Assembly (NCBI GenBank): GCA_016932435.1
Contig: JAFGCW010000066.1
Location: 62,001-126,000 of the forward strand
DNA length: 64,000 nucleotides
Direction of reading: 5' to 3'
DNA from: Dehalococcoidales bacterium
Lineage (GTDB): Bacteria; Chloroflexota; Dehalococcoidia; Dehalococcoidales; UBA2162
Shown here: positions 18,040-26,216 of the stretch, in pieces
Numbering within the stretch: position 1 is the first letter of the stretch
Layout: every line of letters starts with the position of its first letter
Notes under the pieces: model-generated
Told to the model about the DNA's origin: nothing
What the model saw: the letters and a program-made list of their open reading frames with translations, nothing else
The model's database searches: none
Program-made: the position numbers and the translations under genes

Positions 18040-18859
18040 TATTCCTCCCGTGAGCCAGAGTTCTCAGCAGTATAAAGACGATTATGGAGACGATTATTAA
18101 TATGACGGCTATGGGACGAGCGTAGTTGAGTCCATATGTCTCGAATCTTTCGTAAACAAGTATAGGAGCGATCATAGGGTGGTAGGCAATAATGACAACC
18201 GCTCCGAATTCACTTATGCCCCTCGCCCACATCATTATGCTTCCGGAAAGGATACCTCTCCATGCGAGGGGAAAGGATACTCTGGAGAAGGCCTTCCATG
18301 GGGATGCTCCAAGTGTACGGGCTACGTTTTCCAGCCGGACGTCAACCTTCTTAAAAGCTTCTTTGGAAGAATCGATAAGGAACGGGATACTGACAAAGAG
18401 CATTGCGACAACAATGCCGGCCATAGAATCTACAAATTCGATACCGATGCTACCAAATATCTTACCCACCAGGTATTTACGCCCGAAGATAAACAGCAGA
18501 GCGATGCCTGCTGCTGAATGAGGGACAACTATAGGAACGTCGATAAGACCTTCAACCAGACGTTTCCCGGGGAATTTTTTCCTTGCCAGGAGATAGGCAA
18601 GCGGTACACCGAGTATAAAACCTATCGCCGTAGCAATCAAAGCAGCGTAGAGTGTAAGACCTATCGCACCGGTTACGGAAGGATCCAGGATGGTCTTCCA
18701 GAGAGTTTCTGCGTCTGAAACTGAAGAAATAATCATTTTCCCGAGTGGAATTACCACGAACAGGAAAATGATCAGACCCAGTAACAGGAACGTGACCGTT
18801 AACCGGTTTTTAACTATCCATTTCAAGGTCTTAATTACTACTCCTTCCTGAGTTTGCAT
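18029..18859 (-). CDS. wtpB: Tungstate/molybdate permease WtpB
   Basis: This is a binding-protein-dependent permease of about 276 residues with six predicted membrane segments and the EAA motif (ENVARTLGASPWKAFSRVSF), as in ModB/WtpB. I place the start at the ATG at 18859, which has GGGGA just upstream. A GTG at 18910 would give a longer frame but lies inside the riboswitch terminator stem. It is the first gene after the 18.9-kb riboswitch and overlaps wtpC. Confidence 0.92.
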   Translation of the reverse strand: MQTQEGVVIKTLKWIVKNRLTVTFLLLGLIIFLFVVIPLGKMIISSVSDAETLWKTILDPSVTGAIGLTLYAALIATAIGFILGVPLAYLLARKKFPGKRLVEGLIDVPIVVPHSAAGIALLFIFGRKYLVGKIFGSIGIEFVDSMAGIVVAMLFVSIPFLIDSSKEAFKKVDVRLENVARTLGASPWKAFSRVSFPLAWRGILSGSIMMWARGISEFGAVVIIAYHPMIAPILVYERFETYGLNYARPIAVILIIVSIIVFILLRTLAHGRNSDD

Positions 18860-18898
18860 TATTCCCCATCTGTTTTTCAGCAATTCTATATTCGTTAC

Positions 18899-18925
18899 AA
18901 AAAAAAGCACCTCAAGGAGGTGCTC
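18899..18925 (-). terminator. Intrinsic terminator of the wtp riboswitch
   Basis: On the - strand AGCACCTC and GAGGTGCT form a perfect 8-bp stem with a short CTT loop, followed by eight T residues. It is nearly identical to the terminator at 15.6 kb. The CTCCTT/AAGGAG alternative pairing is also kept at the same 42-base spacing, which supports an antiterminator role. Confidence 0.85.
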
Positions 18926-19046
18926 TACTGGACAGAATCCAGGCCATTGGGCGATCTCCTTTCCTTAACGGGAGGCGCAGGCGTTTCCACCTGTACCCTA
19001 TCGGTTGCTATCCATTGTCACCAGACTTTAGGATTGACAACTCGGA
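18903..19046 (-). promoter_or_regulatory. Moco/Tuco-type riboswitch before wtpBCA
   Basis: This second copy of the regulatory leader shares the 5' CTCCGAGTTGT, the central CAACCGATAGGGTACAGG, TGGAAACGCCTGC and CCTCCCGTT segments with the copy at 15.6 kb, while the intervening bases differ. Conservation of the core against variable linkers indicates a structured aptamer, and position and gene content fit the Moco RNA family. Assignment is by pattern and context only. Confidence 0.78.
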
Positions 19047-19088
19047 GCTAATATCTGTTGTTAATCTACTTATACCCTACTGGCGTTT

Positions 19089-19117
19089 AGTATATATAAA
19101 GACATCATACTAGTCAA
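19089..19117 (-). promoter_or_regulatory. Promoter of the wtpBCA operon
   Basis: On the - strand TTGACT (19117-19112) and TATACT (19094-19089) are separated by 17 bases. The start point would fall about 40 bases before the conserved riboswitch core. The -35 box lies only about 20 bases beyond the stop of the upstream UPF0182 gene. Confidence 0.7.
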
Positions 19118-19135
19118 ACCTGGTTTTTTAGGGTA

Positions 19136-21982
19136 CTATTCGGCAGTTAATTCTGCCAGTTTTTCCAGTACTTCCTGGAGCGCATCCCATTCTTTACCGA
19201 AGCCTGACCAGTCTCCATCCTGGACGTATTCCTGCGCTTTTTCGTAATGTGCCTGGGCCTGTTCGATTAATTCGGCAATATCACTGCTTACCGGTGTTTC
19301 GGGTTCAATCTCTACCGGAGGCGTTACATCCGGCTCTTCAACTACCGGAGTTTCTTCACCGAATATTACTGCAAGGCTTTCTCTGAGGCTGGGCATCATG
19401 GCGATTTTTTCGCCAGCCGCGACGATAACCCGTTTCAGTTCAGGCAGACCGCCGCCTTCAGCCTGTAAGAATACCGGTTCAACATACAATATCGATTCAC
19501 CAATAGGTATCAACAACAGGTTGCCCCGTAAGACGGTGGATCCTCCGCGGCCCCAAAGGGCAAGCTGTTCGGTTATGACAGTATCCTGACCGATACGATT
19601 TTCTATCTGACTTGGGCCGTCCACCCATTCTTCTTTGGGGAACCTGTAGGCAAGCAGTTTTCCGTAGTTATCCCCGTCGCAACGTGCCGCAAGCCAGCCG
19701 ATCGTGTTTTTCTTGTTCGCCGGAGTAAACGGCAGCATCAGCAGGAATTCTTCCATATCTTCTTCAGGGAGACGCATGATGATGTAGTACGGATCCATCG
19801 ACTGCTCGGGGCCGAAATAGACTTCTCTGGGAACTTCCCACAGGTCTTCCTTGTTATAAAATACTCTGGCATCTTTCATATGATAGGTGAGATATGTCTG
19901 GACCTGGACATTGAACATATCCTCTGGATACCGGAGGTGTGATCTAAATCCCTCGGGCATCTGCTCCATAGGGATAAACAGGTCAGGGAATATCTCCTGG
20001 TAGGTGCGGATAAGAGCATCGTCCGGATCGGTGATATAGAAAGAAACATCACCGTTATAAGCATCGATAACCACTTTTACACTGTTGCGTATGTAGTTCA
20101 GTCCGTTCGATAGTGGTGTTGAGTATGGATACCGGTCGCTGATGGTATAGGCATCCTGTATCCAGTAGAGGTTATCATCTATCACGACTATATAGGGGTC
20201 TCTGTCAAGCATCAGGAAAGGTGCCAGTTGATTCACTCTCTCTTGAATATTCCGGTGATAGAGAAGCTTACTCTCGGAAGTTAACTCGCCGCTGATTAGT
20301 ATATTAAAGTCGCCCATTTCCCATGCATACATAAGTCTTCGGAAAAATCCGTTAAGACTGATACCTCCGGTGCCTTCATAGCTGCCGTAGACATTTTCAT
20401 CACCGGCAGGATAATCGAATTCCTGTGTTTCGGTGTTTACGATTATATAGTTATTTGTCTTTTCGCCGTAGTAGATACCCGGTTGAGCGATATTAATATT
20501 TCCAACAGGGGGTATATCCTTCACCATGAGAACGGGCAAACCCTGAGTAGCGACTTCATTGACGGGACTGAGAGTGAGACCGTATCCATGGGTATAGAGG
20601 AGACGCCGGTTAATCCAGGTTTGAGCTTCTTCGGGTAATTTATCGGCAGATAACTCACGAACCGATAACATTACCTGCCGGTAATTACCGTCAATCGTAT
20701 AACGGTCTATATCAACATCATTAAAATCATAATAGGGGCGTAATGACTGGATGTGGTTGAAGGTATCTTTCAAAGGGCGATGGTCCCACAACCTGACATT
20801 GCTTATCGTGACTTCATTCGCCGTGATATCCTGAGGGCTTGGTGTATCATTTGCCGGATAGGGTTTTTCTTCGATATCATTCAGCCCGAACGCTTCCCGG
20901 GTGAAATTGATATTATAGTTTATGTACGGTGTCTCTTTTGCCAGTTCACTCGGCTGAACCTGGAAACGCTGGATAATAGCGGGGTAAACGATTCCGACCA
21001 GGACCGCAGCGACTATCCAGGCACCGATGCCGTATAATATCTGGCGATAATTTCTACGAAACATAGATATCAACACCATGATAATAAACAGGATTACCAC
21101 TACCAGCAAAATCCACTGAGCAGGCAGCTTGGAGTGCATATCCGCATAGCTGGCGCCGAAAACAACGCCGCGACTTGAATACACGAGGTCCCAGATGCCA
21201 AGCCAGTAACCCCAGGCGAAAAAGCCCAGGATGGTAATAAATAGACCTCCGACATGCGCCATAACCGGTCGGGCATAGTCGAATTTTAACCTCTGTATTC
21301 CATAACTGATGGCATATACACCGGCGCTGCCAATCAGGCAGACAATGAACGCACCTGTCAGCCAGCCCCGCAGCAGGTTAAGGAAAGGCAGGGAGAACAT
21401 ATAGAAACCGACTTCTTTCTGAAACACCGGGTCCAGAATTCCGAAAGGCTGCCAGTTAAGAGCACGAAGAATAACCTCCCAGTTACTCTGGGCGACAAGA
21501 CCGAATATCAAGCTCAGGAGTAAAGTAACGAGGATAGCACCTGTCCTGATCGCGGGTTGCAGCCGTTTCACCAGAGCCCAGGGCCATAAATTGTTGTCTA
21601 TCTTGGGGACAAGACGGGTAGCAAGTAATAAATTTCCTGAGAACAGGACTCCGAAGATAAATGCCGCTATAAAGAAAATAAGAATCCGCGACCAAAGGAT
21701 GGTAGTGAAAACCGAGCCATAGCCAAGGCTACTGAACCAGAGCCAGTCTGTGTAGAAGCCTTTACCAGCACTGATTATTATGAACAGCCCGATCAGGATA
21801 CCAAGCGTCCATAATATCCTGGAGGTTGTCCTGCCGGCAGCAGAACCTCCAGATTTTTTATCCTGGTCTTCAGGAAACCATCGTTGCCACTGTTTCTCGA
21901 ATGAGTCCAATCCGAATTCTCCTTTAGTCTTTGAGAATATCACAGCCTGTGTGTGAAGGTCAATTACACGTGGATAATCCAT
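19136..21982 (-). CDS. UPF0182 family large membrane protein
   Basis: The 948-residue protein has about seven transmembrane segments in its first 340 residues (one is GILIGLFIIISAGKGFYTDW). A long extracytoplasmic region follows (for example WDHRPLKDTFNHIQSLRPYYDFNDVDIDRY, quoted in part as the tract near residues 400-430), and then an acidic proline-rich linker and a C-terminal helix. This layout and length match UPF0182, a conserved family of unknown function found in actinobacteria, cyanobacteria, clostridia and Chloroflexota. It is a single gene, divergent from the regulator at 22.1 kb. Confidence 0.88.
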   Translation of the reverse strand: MDYPRVIDLHTQAVIFSKTKGEFGLDSFEKQWQRWFPEDQDKKSGGSAAGRTTSRILWTLGILIGLFIIISAGKGFYTDWLWFSSLGYGSVFTTILWSRILIFFIAAFIFGVLFSGNLLLATRLVPKIDNNLWPWALVKRLQPAIRTGAILVTLLLSLIFGLVAQSNWEVILRALNWQPFGILDPVFQKEVGFYMFSLPFLNLLRGWLTGAFIVCLIGSAGVYAISYGIQRLKFDYARPVMAHVGGLFITILGFFAWGYWLGIWDLVYSSRGVVFGASYADMHSKLPAQWILLVVVILFIIMVLISMFRRNYRQILYGIGAWIVAAVLVGIVYPAIIQRFQVQPSELAKETPYINYNINFTREAFGLNDIEEKPYPANDTPSPQDITANEVTISNVRLWDHRPLKDTFNHIQSLRPYYDFNDVDIDRYTIDGNYRQVMLSVRELSADKLPEEAQTWINRRLLYTHGYGLTLSPVNEVATQGLPVLMVKDIPPVGNINIAQPGIYYGEKTNNYIIVNTETQEFDYPAGDENVYGSYEGTGGISLNGFFRRLMYAWEMGDFNILISGELTSESKLLYHRNIQERVNQLAPFLMLDRDPYIVVIDDNLYWIQDAYTISDRYPYSTPLSNGLNYIRNSVKVVIDAYNGDVSFYITDPDDALIRTYQEIFPDLFIPMEQMPEGFRSHLRYPEDMFNVQVQTYLTYHMKDARVFYNKEDLWEVPREVYFGPEQSMDPYYIIMRLPEEDMEEFLLMLPFTPANKKNTIGWLAARCDGDNYGKLLAYRFPKEEWVDGPSQIENRIGQDTVITEQLALWGRGGSTVLRGNLLLIPIGESILYVEPVFLQAEGGGLPELKRVIVAAGEKIAMMPSLRESLAVIFGEETPVVEEPDVTPPVEIEPETPVSSDIAELIEQAQAHYEKAQEYVQDGDWSGFGKEWDALQEVLEKLAELTAE

Positions 21983-22003
21983 AACTCAACCACAGGTTGA
22001 GTT
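21983..22003. promoter_or_regulatory. Inverted repeat between divergent genes
   Basis: AACTCAACC and GGTTGAGTT form perfect 9-bp arms around a 3-base centre, immediately upstream of the UPF0182 start codon and 90 bases before the XRE-BtrH gene. A plausible promoter for the latter, TTGATA-17-TATGGT, begins just after it. The repeat could be an operator for the adjacent HTH protein. Only symmetry and position support this. Confidence 0.45.
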
Positions 22004-22093
22004 TACGCTTGATACAACCTGTTAAATCATGTATGGTAATACAATTCCTGTCGGTTATTATTAAAGGTAAAGACTATCGATCGAGGTAAGGAT

Positions 22094-23899
22094 ATGAATA
22101 CTCAGGAGATCGGAAAACACATCGCGTTGCTGCGTAAAGAGCGTGGCTTAACACAGGAAAAACTTGCCGAAGCATTATCTGTCAGCCCCCAGGCGGTGAG
22201 TAAATGGGAAAACGGTCATTCCTTACCTGAGACGTTGTTACTGCCGAGGCTGGCGAGGATTCTTGACTGTTCCATCGATAATATTCTGATGGTGAATAAT
22301 CTGCAGATACTTGATGCGATATACGGGGACGGCCTGGAAAACGAAAACGTGACGAAACGGCTAAACCGTCTTGTCGAAGATAATGGTCTAAGTATAAAGG
22401 TAGATTACCTGTCGATAGCGAGTAATGCTGCCAGGGGCAGGAAGCGGTATTTGCTGGTGAAATACCAGAATGATACGGGTGTTTCTTATTGTGTTACCGC
22501 CGATAACGAAGACCTGAGTCTTGATAATTCTTCATCCTCGAAACGATTACCATCGTCAAAGCTGGAAATAATCACTGCCAGCTATGGCAATGAAATAGCG
22601 TCCAATGATGTTTTGCACCGAATACGGCACATGAATGTATTTGAAACGAAAGGTTTCCAGGCTAACCATACGTACTTTCCCAGCACTCCTATGGTTGACA
22701 GTCCTGAATACCTGACCATCGTCTATTTGAACAAGTCGGGTATTCGTATTGCTACCTGTGCCGAAGGCGAAATTCTCAGATTAACTGAAGACAGGACGGA
22801 ATTAATTCGAGAGGTTCCCGGTCTGGCGGATTCATGTGTTATTCGCGGAGTTGACCTGTTACCCGGGTTCGGTCAAGGTATGGACTGCACGTGGGCAGGA
22901 GCACTGACCGTTGCTTTGAGAGCTATGGGTGAGACTGTTTCATACGTAAAGGTAATGGGTGTATCAGGAGCCTGCTGGCGTATCGCTTTTACAAGCCCGA
23001 ACTGGGATTATTCATCGGCCGACGCTCTTATCGCGTACAATTATGCCGAACCGGGATATAATGCGTTCGGTTATACTCCGCAAATCACAGAAAGAGTTGA
23101 GAAAAAATACCGGGTGGCCGAGAGAAGCAGGATAGTCGACAGTATCAATCAGGGTCAGCCGGTCCTTGGTATCAATCTGCGTGTCGCCCACGAGTGGGGA
23201 GTAATCTGCGGTTATGAAGATAATGGAAATAGACTGCTTTGCCGGACCTACTTCGATGACCGGGTAACAAATAGTCCTGATTTCGACAATAAATCGGTCA
23301 CCGAAGAGAAATATCTTTACGTGGATAACTGGCCTTTTATTATTACGTATTTCGGACAGAAAGGAATCGTTCCGACCGATTATCTGAACCTGCTTAATTC
23401 GCTGAAAGTACTGGTAGACTCGATGAACGGGCAGGGAGAACGCGGTTACTCGGTCGGGTATGACGCCTACCGGGTATGGCAGGCAGACCTGCGTGACGAC
23501 GAATGGTTTGTAAATGCCGATGATGAACAGTTCGGCAGACGGCTCGATGTAAACTACTTTTGTCTGGATGCACTACTTGATGCCCGTCAAGCGGCTTTTC
23601 GATACCTGCAATCATCCCTTGGTCTGATTGAAAATGACCGTATAAAAGAAATAGCAGCGGTATACGAACAAATCAGTAATATTCTATCAGGTCTGTTACC
23701 GGATGTACCAGGGCTGGACTCAGATTTATGGCCAGACACCGTAACTCCAAAGAACATGAGAAAAGCCTGGACTCCTGAGCTTCGGCACAGGCAGGCAGAC
23801 CTTTTCGATGAGATAATAGCCCTTGAGAAAAAGGGCGAAGAGATCGCTCGCAAGATTATCCATATGGAGACCTCGCCATCCGAAACTGACGGGACTTAA
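22094..23899 (+). CDS. XRE regulator fused to a BtrH-like domain
   Basis: The 601-residue protein starts with an XRE-type helix-turn-helix (residues about 5-65; LRKERGLTQEKLAEALSVSP, then AVSKWENGHSLPE). After a linker comes a region resembling the BtrH N-terminal papain-like fold: a cysteine in GFGQGMDCTWAGAL, near residue 275, and a histidine in LRVAHEWGVICGYED, near residue 380. A helical tail follows. BtrH is an acyltransferase-type enzyme in butirosin synthesis, but here no peptide or carrier protein gene is nearby. The fused function is unknown. The ATG follows GAGGTAAGGAT. Confidence 0.65.
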   Translation: MNTQEIGKHIALLRKERGLTQEKLAEALSVSPQAVSKWENGHSLPETLLLPRLARILDCSIDNILMVNNLQILDAIYGDGLENENVTKRLNRLVEDNGLSIKVDYLSIASNAARGRKRYLLVKYQNDTGVSYCVTADNEDLSLDNSSSSKRLPSSKLEIITASYGNEIASNDVLHRIRHMNVFETKGFQANHTYFPSTPMVDSPEYLTIVYLNKSGIRIATCAEGEILRLTEDRTELIREVPGLADSCVIRGVDLLPGFGQGMDCTWAGALTVALRAMGETVSYVKVMGVSGACWRIAFTSPNWDYSSADALIAYNYAEPGYNAFGYTPQITERVEKKYRVAERSRIVDSINQGQPVLGINLRVAHEWGVICGYEDNGNRLLCRTYFDDRVTNSPDFDNKSVTEEKYLYVDNWPFIITYFGQKGIVPTDYLNLLNSLKVLVDSMNGQGERGYSVGYDAYRVWQADLRDDEWFVNADDEQFGRRLDVNYFCLDALLDARQAAFRYLQSSLGLIENDRIKEIAAVYEQISNILSGLLPDVPGLDSDLWPDTVTPKNMRKAWTPELRHRQADLFDEIIALEKKGEEIARKIIHMETSPSETDGT

Positions 23900-23939
23900 T
23901 ACATAATGGTAACGGGATATAGACAGGAGGGATACCAGG

Positions 23940-24413
23940 ATGACTAACAGTGATATTTCCAGTGTAATGTATGACCAGTGTCAGCGTCCCCTGAAGATGT
24001 TCAGAGATGCCGTCATGGCATTCCCTGCCGATGAATGGAAAAAGGGTGAGTTCGACTATTTACGCCCCGCCGGAGTGGTATATCACCTGGTCGAAACACT
24101 CGATTTCTTCTTTAGCGATCAGCCGCCGGATAAATTCGGCTGGGGGAGTAGGTTTGGGGTGGACTGGGAAGAAAAAGATTCGCAACGCCTGCCGGGCCAG
24201 GGAGAAATCATCAGCTACCTGGATGAAATGGAAGATAAGTTTCAGCAGTGGTTGAAAAAAGCCGACTTACTTGCAGCAGAGACCATGTATCCGTGGACGG
24301 AATCGCTGGTCCTGGGCAGGGTAGTCTATGTCGCACGGCATCTCCAGCATCACCTTTCCGAGATGTCACTGGAACTGACAAGGCGAGGTTTCCAGAGCCC
24401 GGAATGGCTGTAA
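23940..24413 (+). CDS. DinB-like four-helix protein
   Basis: This 157-residue protein has the length and helix pattern of the DinB/YfiT superfamily. A histidine after the second helix (GVVYHLVETLDFFF) and a late histidine pair (ARHLQHHLSEMSLELTRRG) are suited to bind a divalent metal. Family members include thiol-dependent transferases and proteins of unknown role. The start has AGGAGGG 10 bases upstream. It follows the XRE-BtrH gene by 40 bases and may share its transcript. Confidence 0.72.
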   Translation: MTNSDISSVMYDQCQRPLKMFRDAVMAFPADEWKKGEFDYLRPAGVVYHLVETLDFFFSDQPPDKFGWGSRFGVDWEEKDSQRLPGQGEIISYLDEMEDKFQQWLKKADLLAAETMYPWTESLVLGRVVYVARHLQHHLSEMSLELTRRGFQSPEWL

Positions 24414-24546
24414 AATCGTATATCAGACTTGACTCTTTATCACATCCCCACTTATTTTGAACGATTCCTGATATATTGATAACGTCATCCGTATGGCTTG
24501 CCCTGTTTATCAGGCTGGACTATAATCGAATAGGGAGACTTGCGTC

Positions 24547-25701
24547 ATGACGAACAATCCCGAGCCTGGTAACGAGGTTGATTTTTCGAAACTTAAATCA
24601 TATTCATATGAAATTGGTCCCATCCGCCCGCCCAGTGAAGGCGGCAGTTTTTCTCTCCTGTTGCGTGTTACGGGCAACTGTCCCTGGAGTAGATGTACTT
24701 TCTGCTATGGCAGGTTTTATAACCGCGAGAAATTCAGGCTGAGACCTGTCGAAGAAGTCAAGGCTGATATCGATGCCGTAAAGGGAATTGCCGATGAACT
24801 TACAGCCATTTCACGGAAACTGGGATACGAGGGAAACCTCCAGCCGATCGGGGCAATCGTGCAGAGCAGCCTTATCGAGGACAGGGACAGATACGCACTG
24901 ACGGAACATGATTACTACAATATCCAGAGCGTGGTGAATACCTACAACTGGCTTGTTGCCGGCGGCAAAACCGTCTTTCTCCAGGATGCCGATACTATTA
25001 TCATCAAAGCTTCCCAGCTCATTGAGATTCTTAGATATCTGAAAGAGATGTTTCCGAGTATTACCCGGATTACCTCCTATGCACGGTCGAAGTCCATTTC
25101 TCATAAGACGCCGGAAGAACTGAAGGCATTGAACGAAGCCGGACTGACAAGGCTGCATGTCGGACTTGAGACCGGCGATGATGAGCTACTGAAACTGATC
25201 GATAAAGGTGTTACCGCTGAAGAGCATATTTCTGCAGGAAAGAAAGCACTCGCTGCCGGATTTGAGTTATCGGAGTATGTGATGCCGGGACTTGGCGGGA
25301 AGAAATTGTGGAAACAGCATGCTGAAAATACGGCACGAGTACTGAACGAGATAAATCCGGATTTCATCAGGTTAAGACCGTTTGTTCCCAGCGCGGGTAC
25401 ACCGATGCTTGAATCGTATCAGAAAGGCGAGTTCGAGATGCTTTCTCCCCATGAAATATTGAGAGAAGTAAGATTGATGATAGAGAACCTGGAGGTCGAT
25501 TCCGGGGTATGCTTCGATCATAACCTGAATACATCATACCGGTCCGGGAATGTCGTTGTGCCACTGATGAAACAGGGTTACAACGGCTATAAATTTCCGG
25601 ATGAAAAGGAAACCGTGCTGGGTTTAATAGATAAGGCGCTTAGTCTTGATGAGAAGCTGTTCGTGGATTTGAGAAACAGCGTCGGCGCGACAAGCATGTA
25701 G
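24547..25701 (+). CDS. Radical SAM protein, COG1032-like
   Basis: The 384-residue protein has a radical SAM motif CPWSRCTFC at residues about 43-51. The first two cysteines are spaced by four residues, as in the GCSHNRCTFC-type group of B12-independent COG1032 relatives. The TIM-barrel core is visible: HVGLETGDDELLKLIDKG and later YVMPGLGGKKLW. The C-terminus keeps RLRPFVPSAGTPM. The substrate is unknown. It precedes the NuoEFG-like genes by 11 bases and is probably cotranscribed with them. Confidence 0.78.
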   Translation: MTNNPEPGNEVDFSKLKSYSYEIGPIRPPSEGGSFSLLLRVTGNCPWSRCTFCYGRFYNREKFRLRPVEEVKADIDAVKGIADELTAISRKLGYEGNLQPIGAIVQSSLIEDRDRYALTEHDYYNIQSVVNTYNWLVAGGKTVFLQDADTIIIKASQLIEILRYLKEMFPSITRITSYARSKSISHKTPEELKALNEAGLTRLHVGLETGDDELLKLIDKGVTAEEHISAGKKALAAGFELSEYVMPGLGGKKLWKQHAENTARVLNEINPDFIRLRPFVPSAGTPMLESYQKGEFEMLSPHEILREVRLMIENLEVDSGVCFDHNLNTSYRSGNVVVPLMKQGYNGYKFPDEKETVLGLIDKALSLDEKLFVDLRNSVGATSM

Positions 25702-25712
25702 CGAGGGTGTAA

Positions 25713-26216
25713 TTGACCACTGAAGAAGCCGAAAACAGGCAGGAAACTAAAAAGGTACTTAAAAGGTTCGGGAAGAAAAGGGGTAACCTTATCCCGATCC
25801 TGCAAAAAGTGCAGGGCAAACTCGGTTATCTACCAAATGAAGCGATGGAGGAGGTAGCAGGTTTCCTGGGCATTTCGGAAGTGGACGTGTATGAAGTGGT
25901 TACTTTTTATAACCAGTTCCGCCTGAATCCTCCGGGGAAACATTCGATAAGGGTATGCCTCGGAACCGCCTGCCACATGAAGGGCGGCTATATCACGATG
26001 GATGCCTGGAAACGCAGGCTTGGCATAGATGTGCGGCAGACTACGCCTGACAGAGAATTCGACCTGGACAGTGTTGCCTGTGTCGGCTGTTGCGTTATGG
26101 CTCCGGTTACGGTAGTCGATGATAAGCCAGAGGGTAACGTTGAACCTACCAAGGTTGACGGTATACTACTTTCCTTCGAACTGGCAAGAGAAAAAGAGGT
26201 AAAAAAGGACAAATGA
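25713..26216 (+). CDS. NuoE-like [2Fe-2S] subunit
   Basis: This 167-residue thioredoxin-fold ferredoxin of the NuoE/HndA family has four cluster cysteines: CLGTACHMKGG (residues about 81-91) and CVGCCVMAPV (about 123-132). NLIPILQKVQGKLGYLP is the conserved N-terminal region. A TTG start at 25713 with GAGGGTG upstream gives the normal length. Its stop overlaps the next start (ATGA). It should pass electrons from the FMN subunit encoded next. Confidence 0.9.
   Translation: MTTEEAENRQETKKVLKRFGKKRGNLIPILQKVQGKLGYLPNEAMEEVAGFLGISEVDVYEVVTFYNQFRLNPPGKHSIRVCLGTACHMKGGYITMDAWKRRLGIDVRQTTPDREFDLDSVACVGCCVMAPVTVVDDKPEGNVEPTKVDGILLSFELAREKEVKKDK

Noticed and set aside
18860..18910. Upstream GTG start for wtpB at 18910
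   Set aside because: It lies inside the terminator stem of the riboswitch and has no ribosome-binding site; the ATG at 18859 is better placed.
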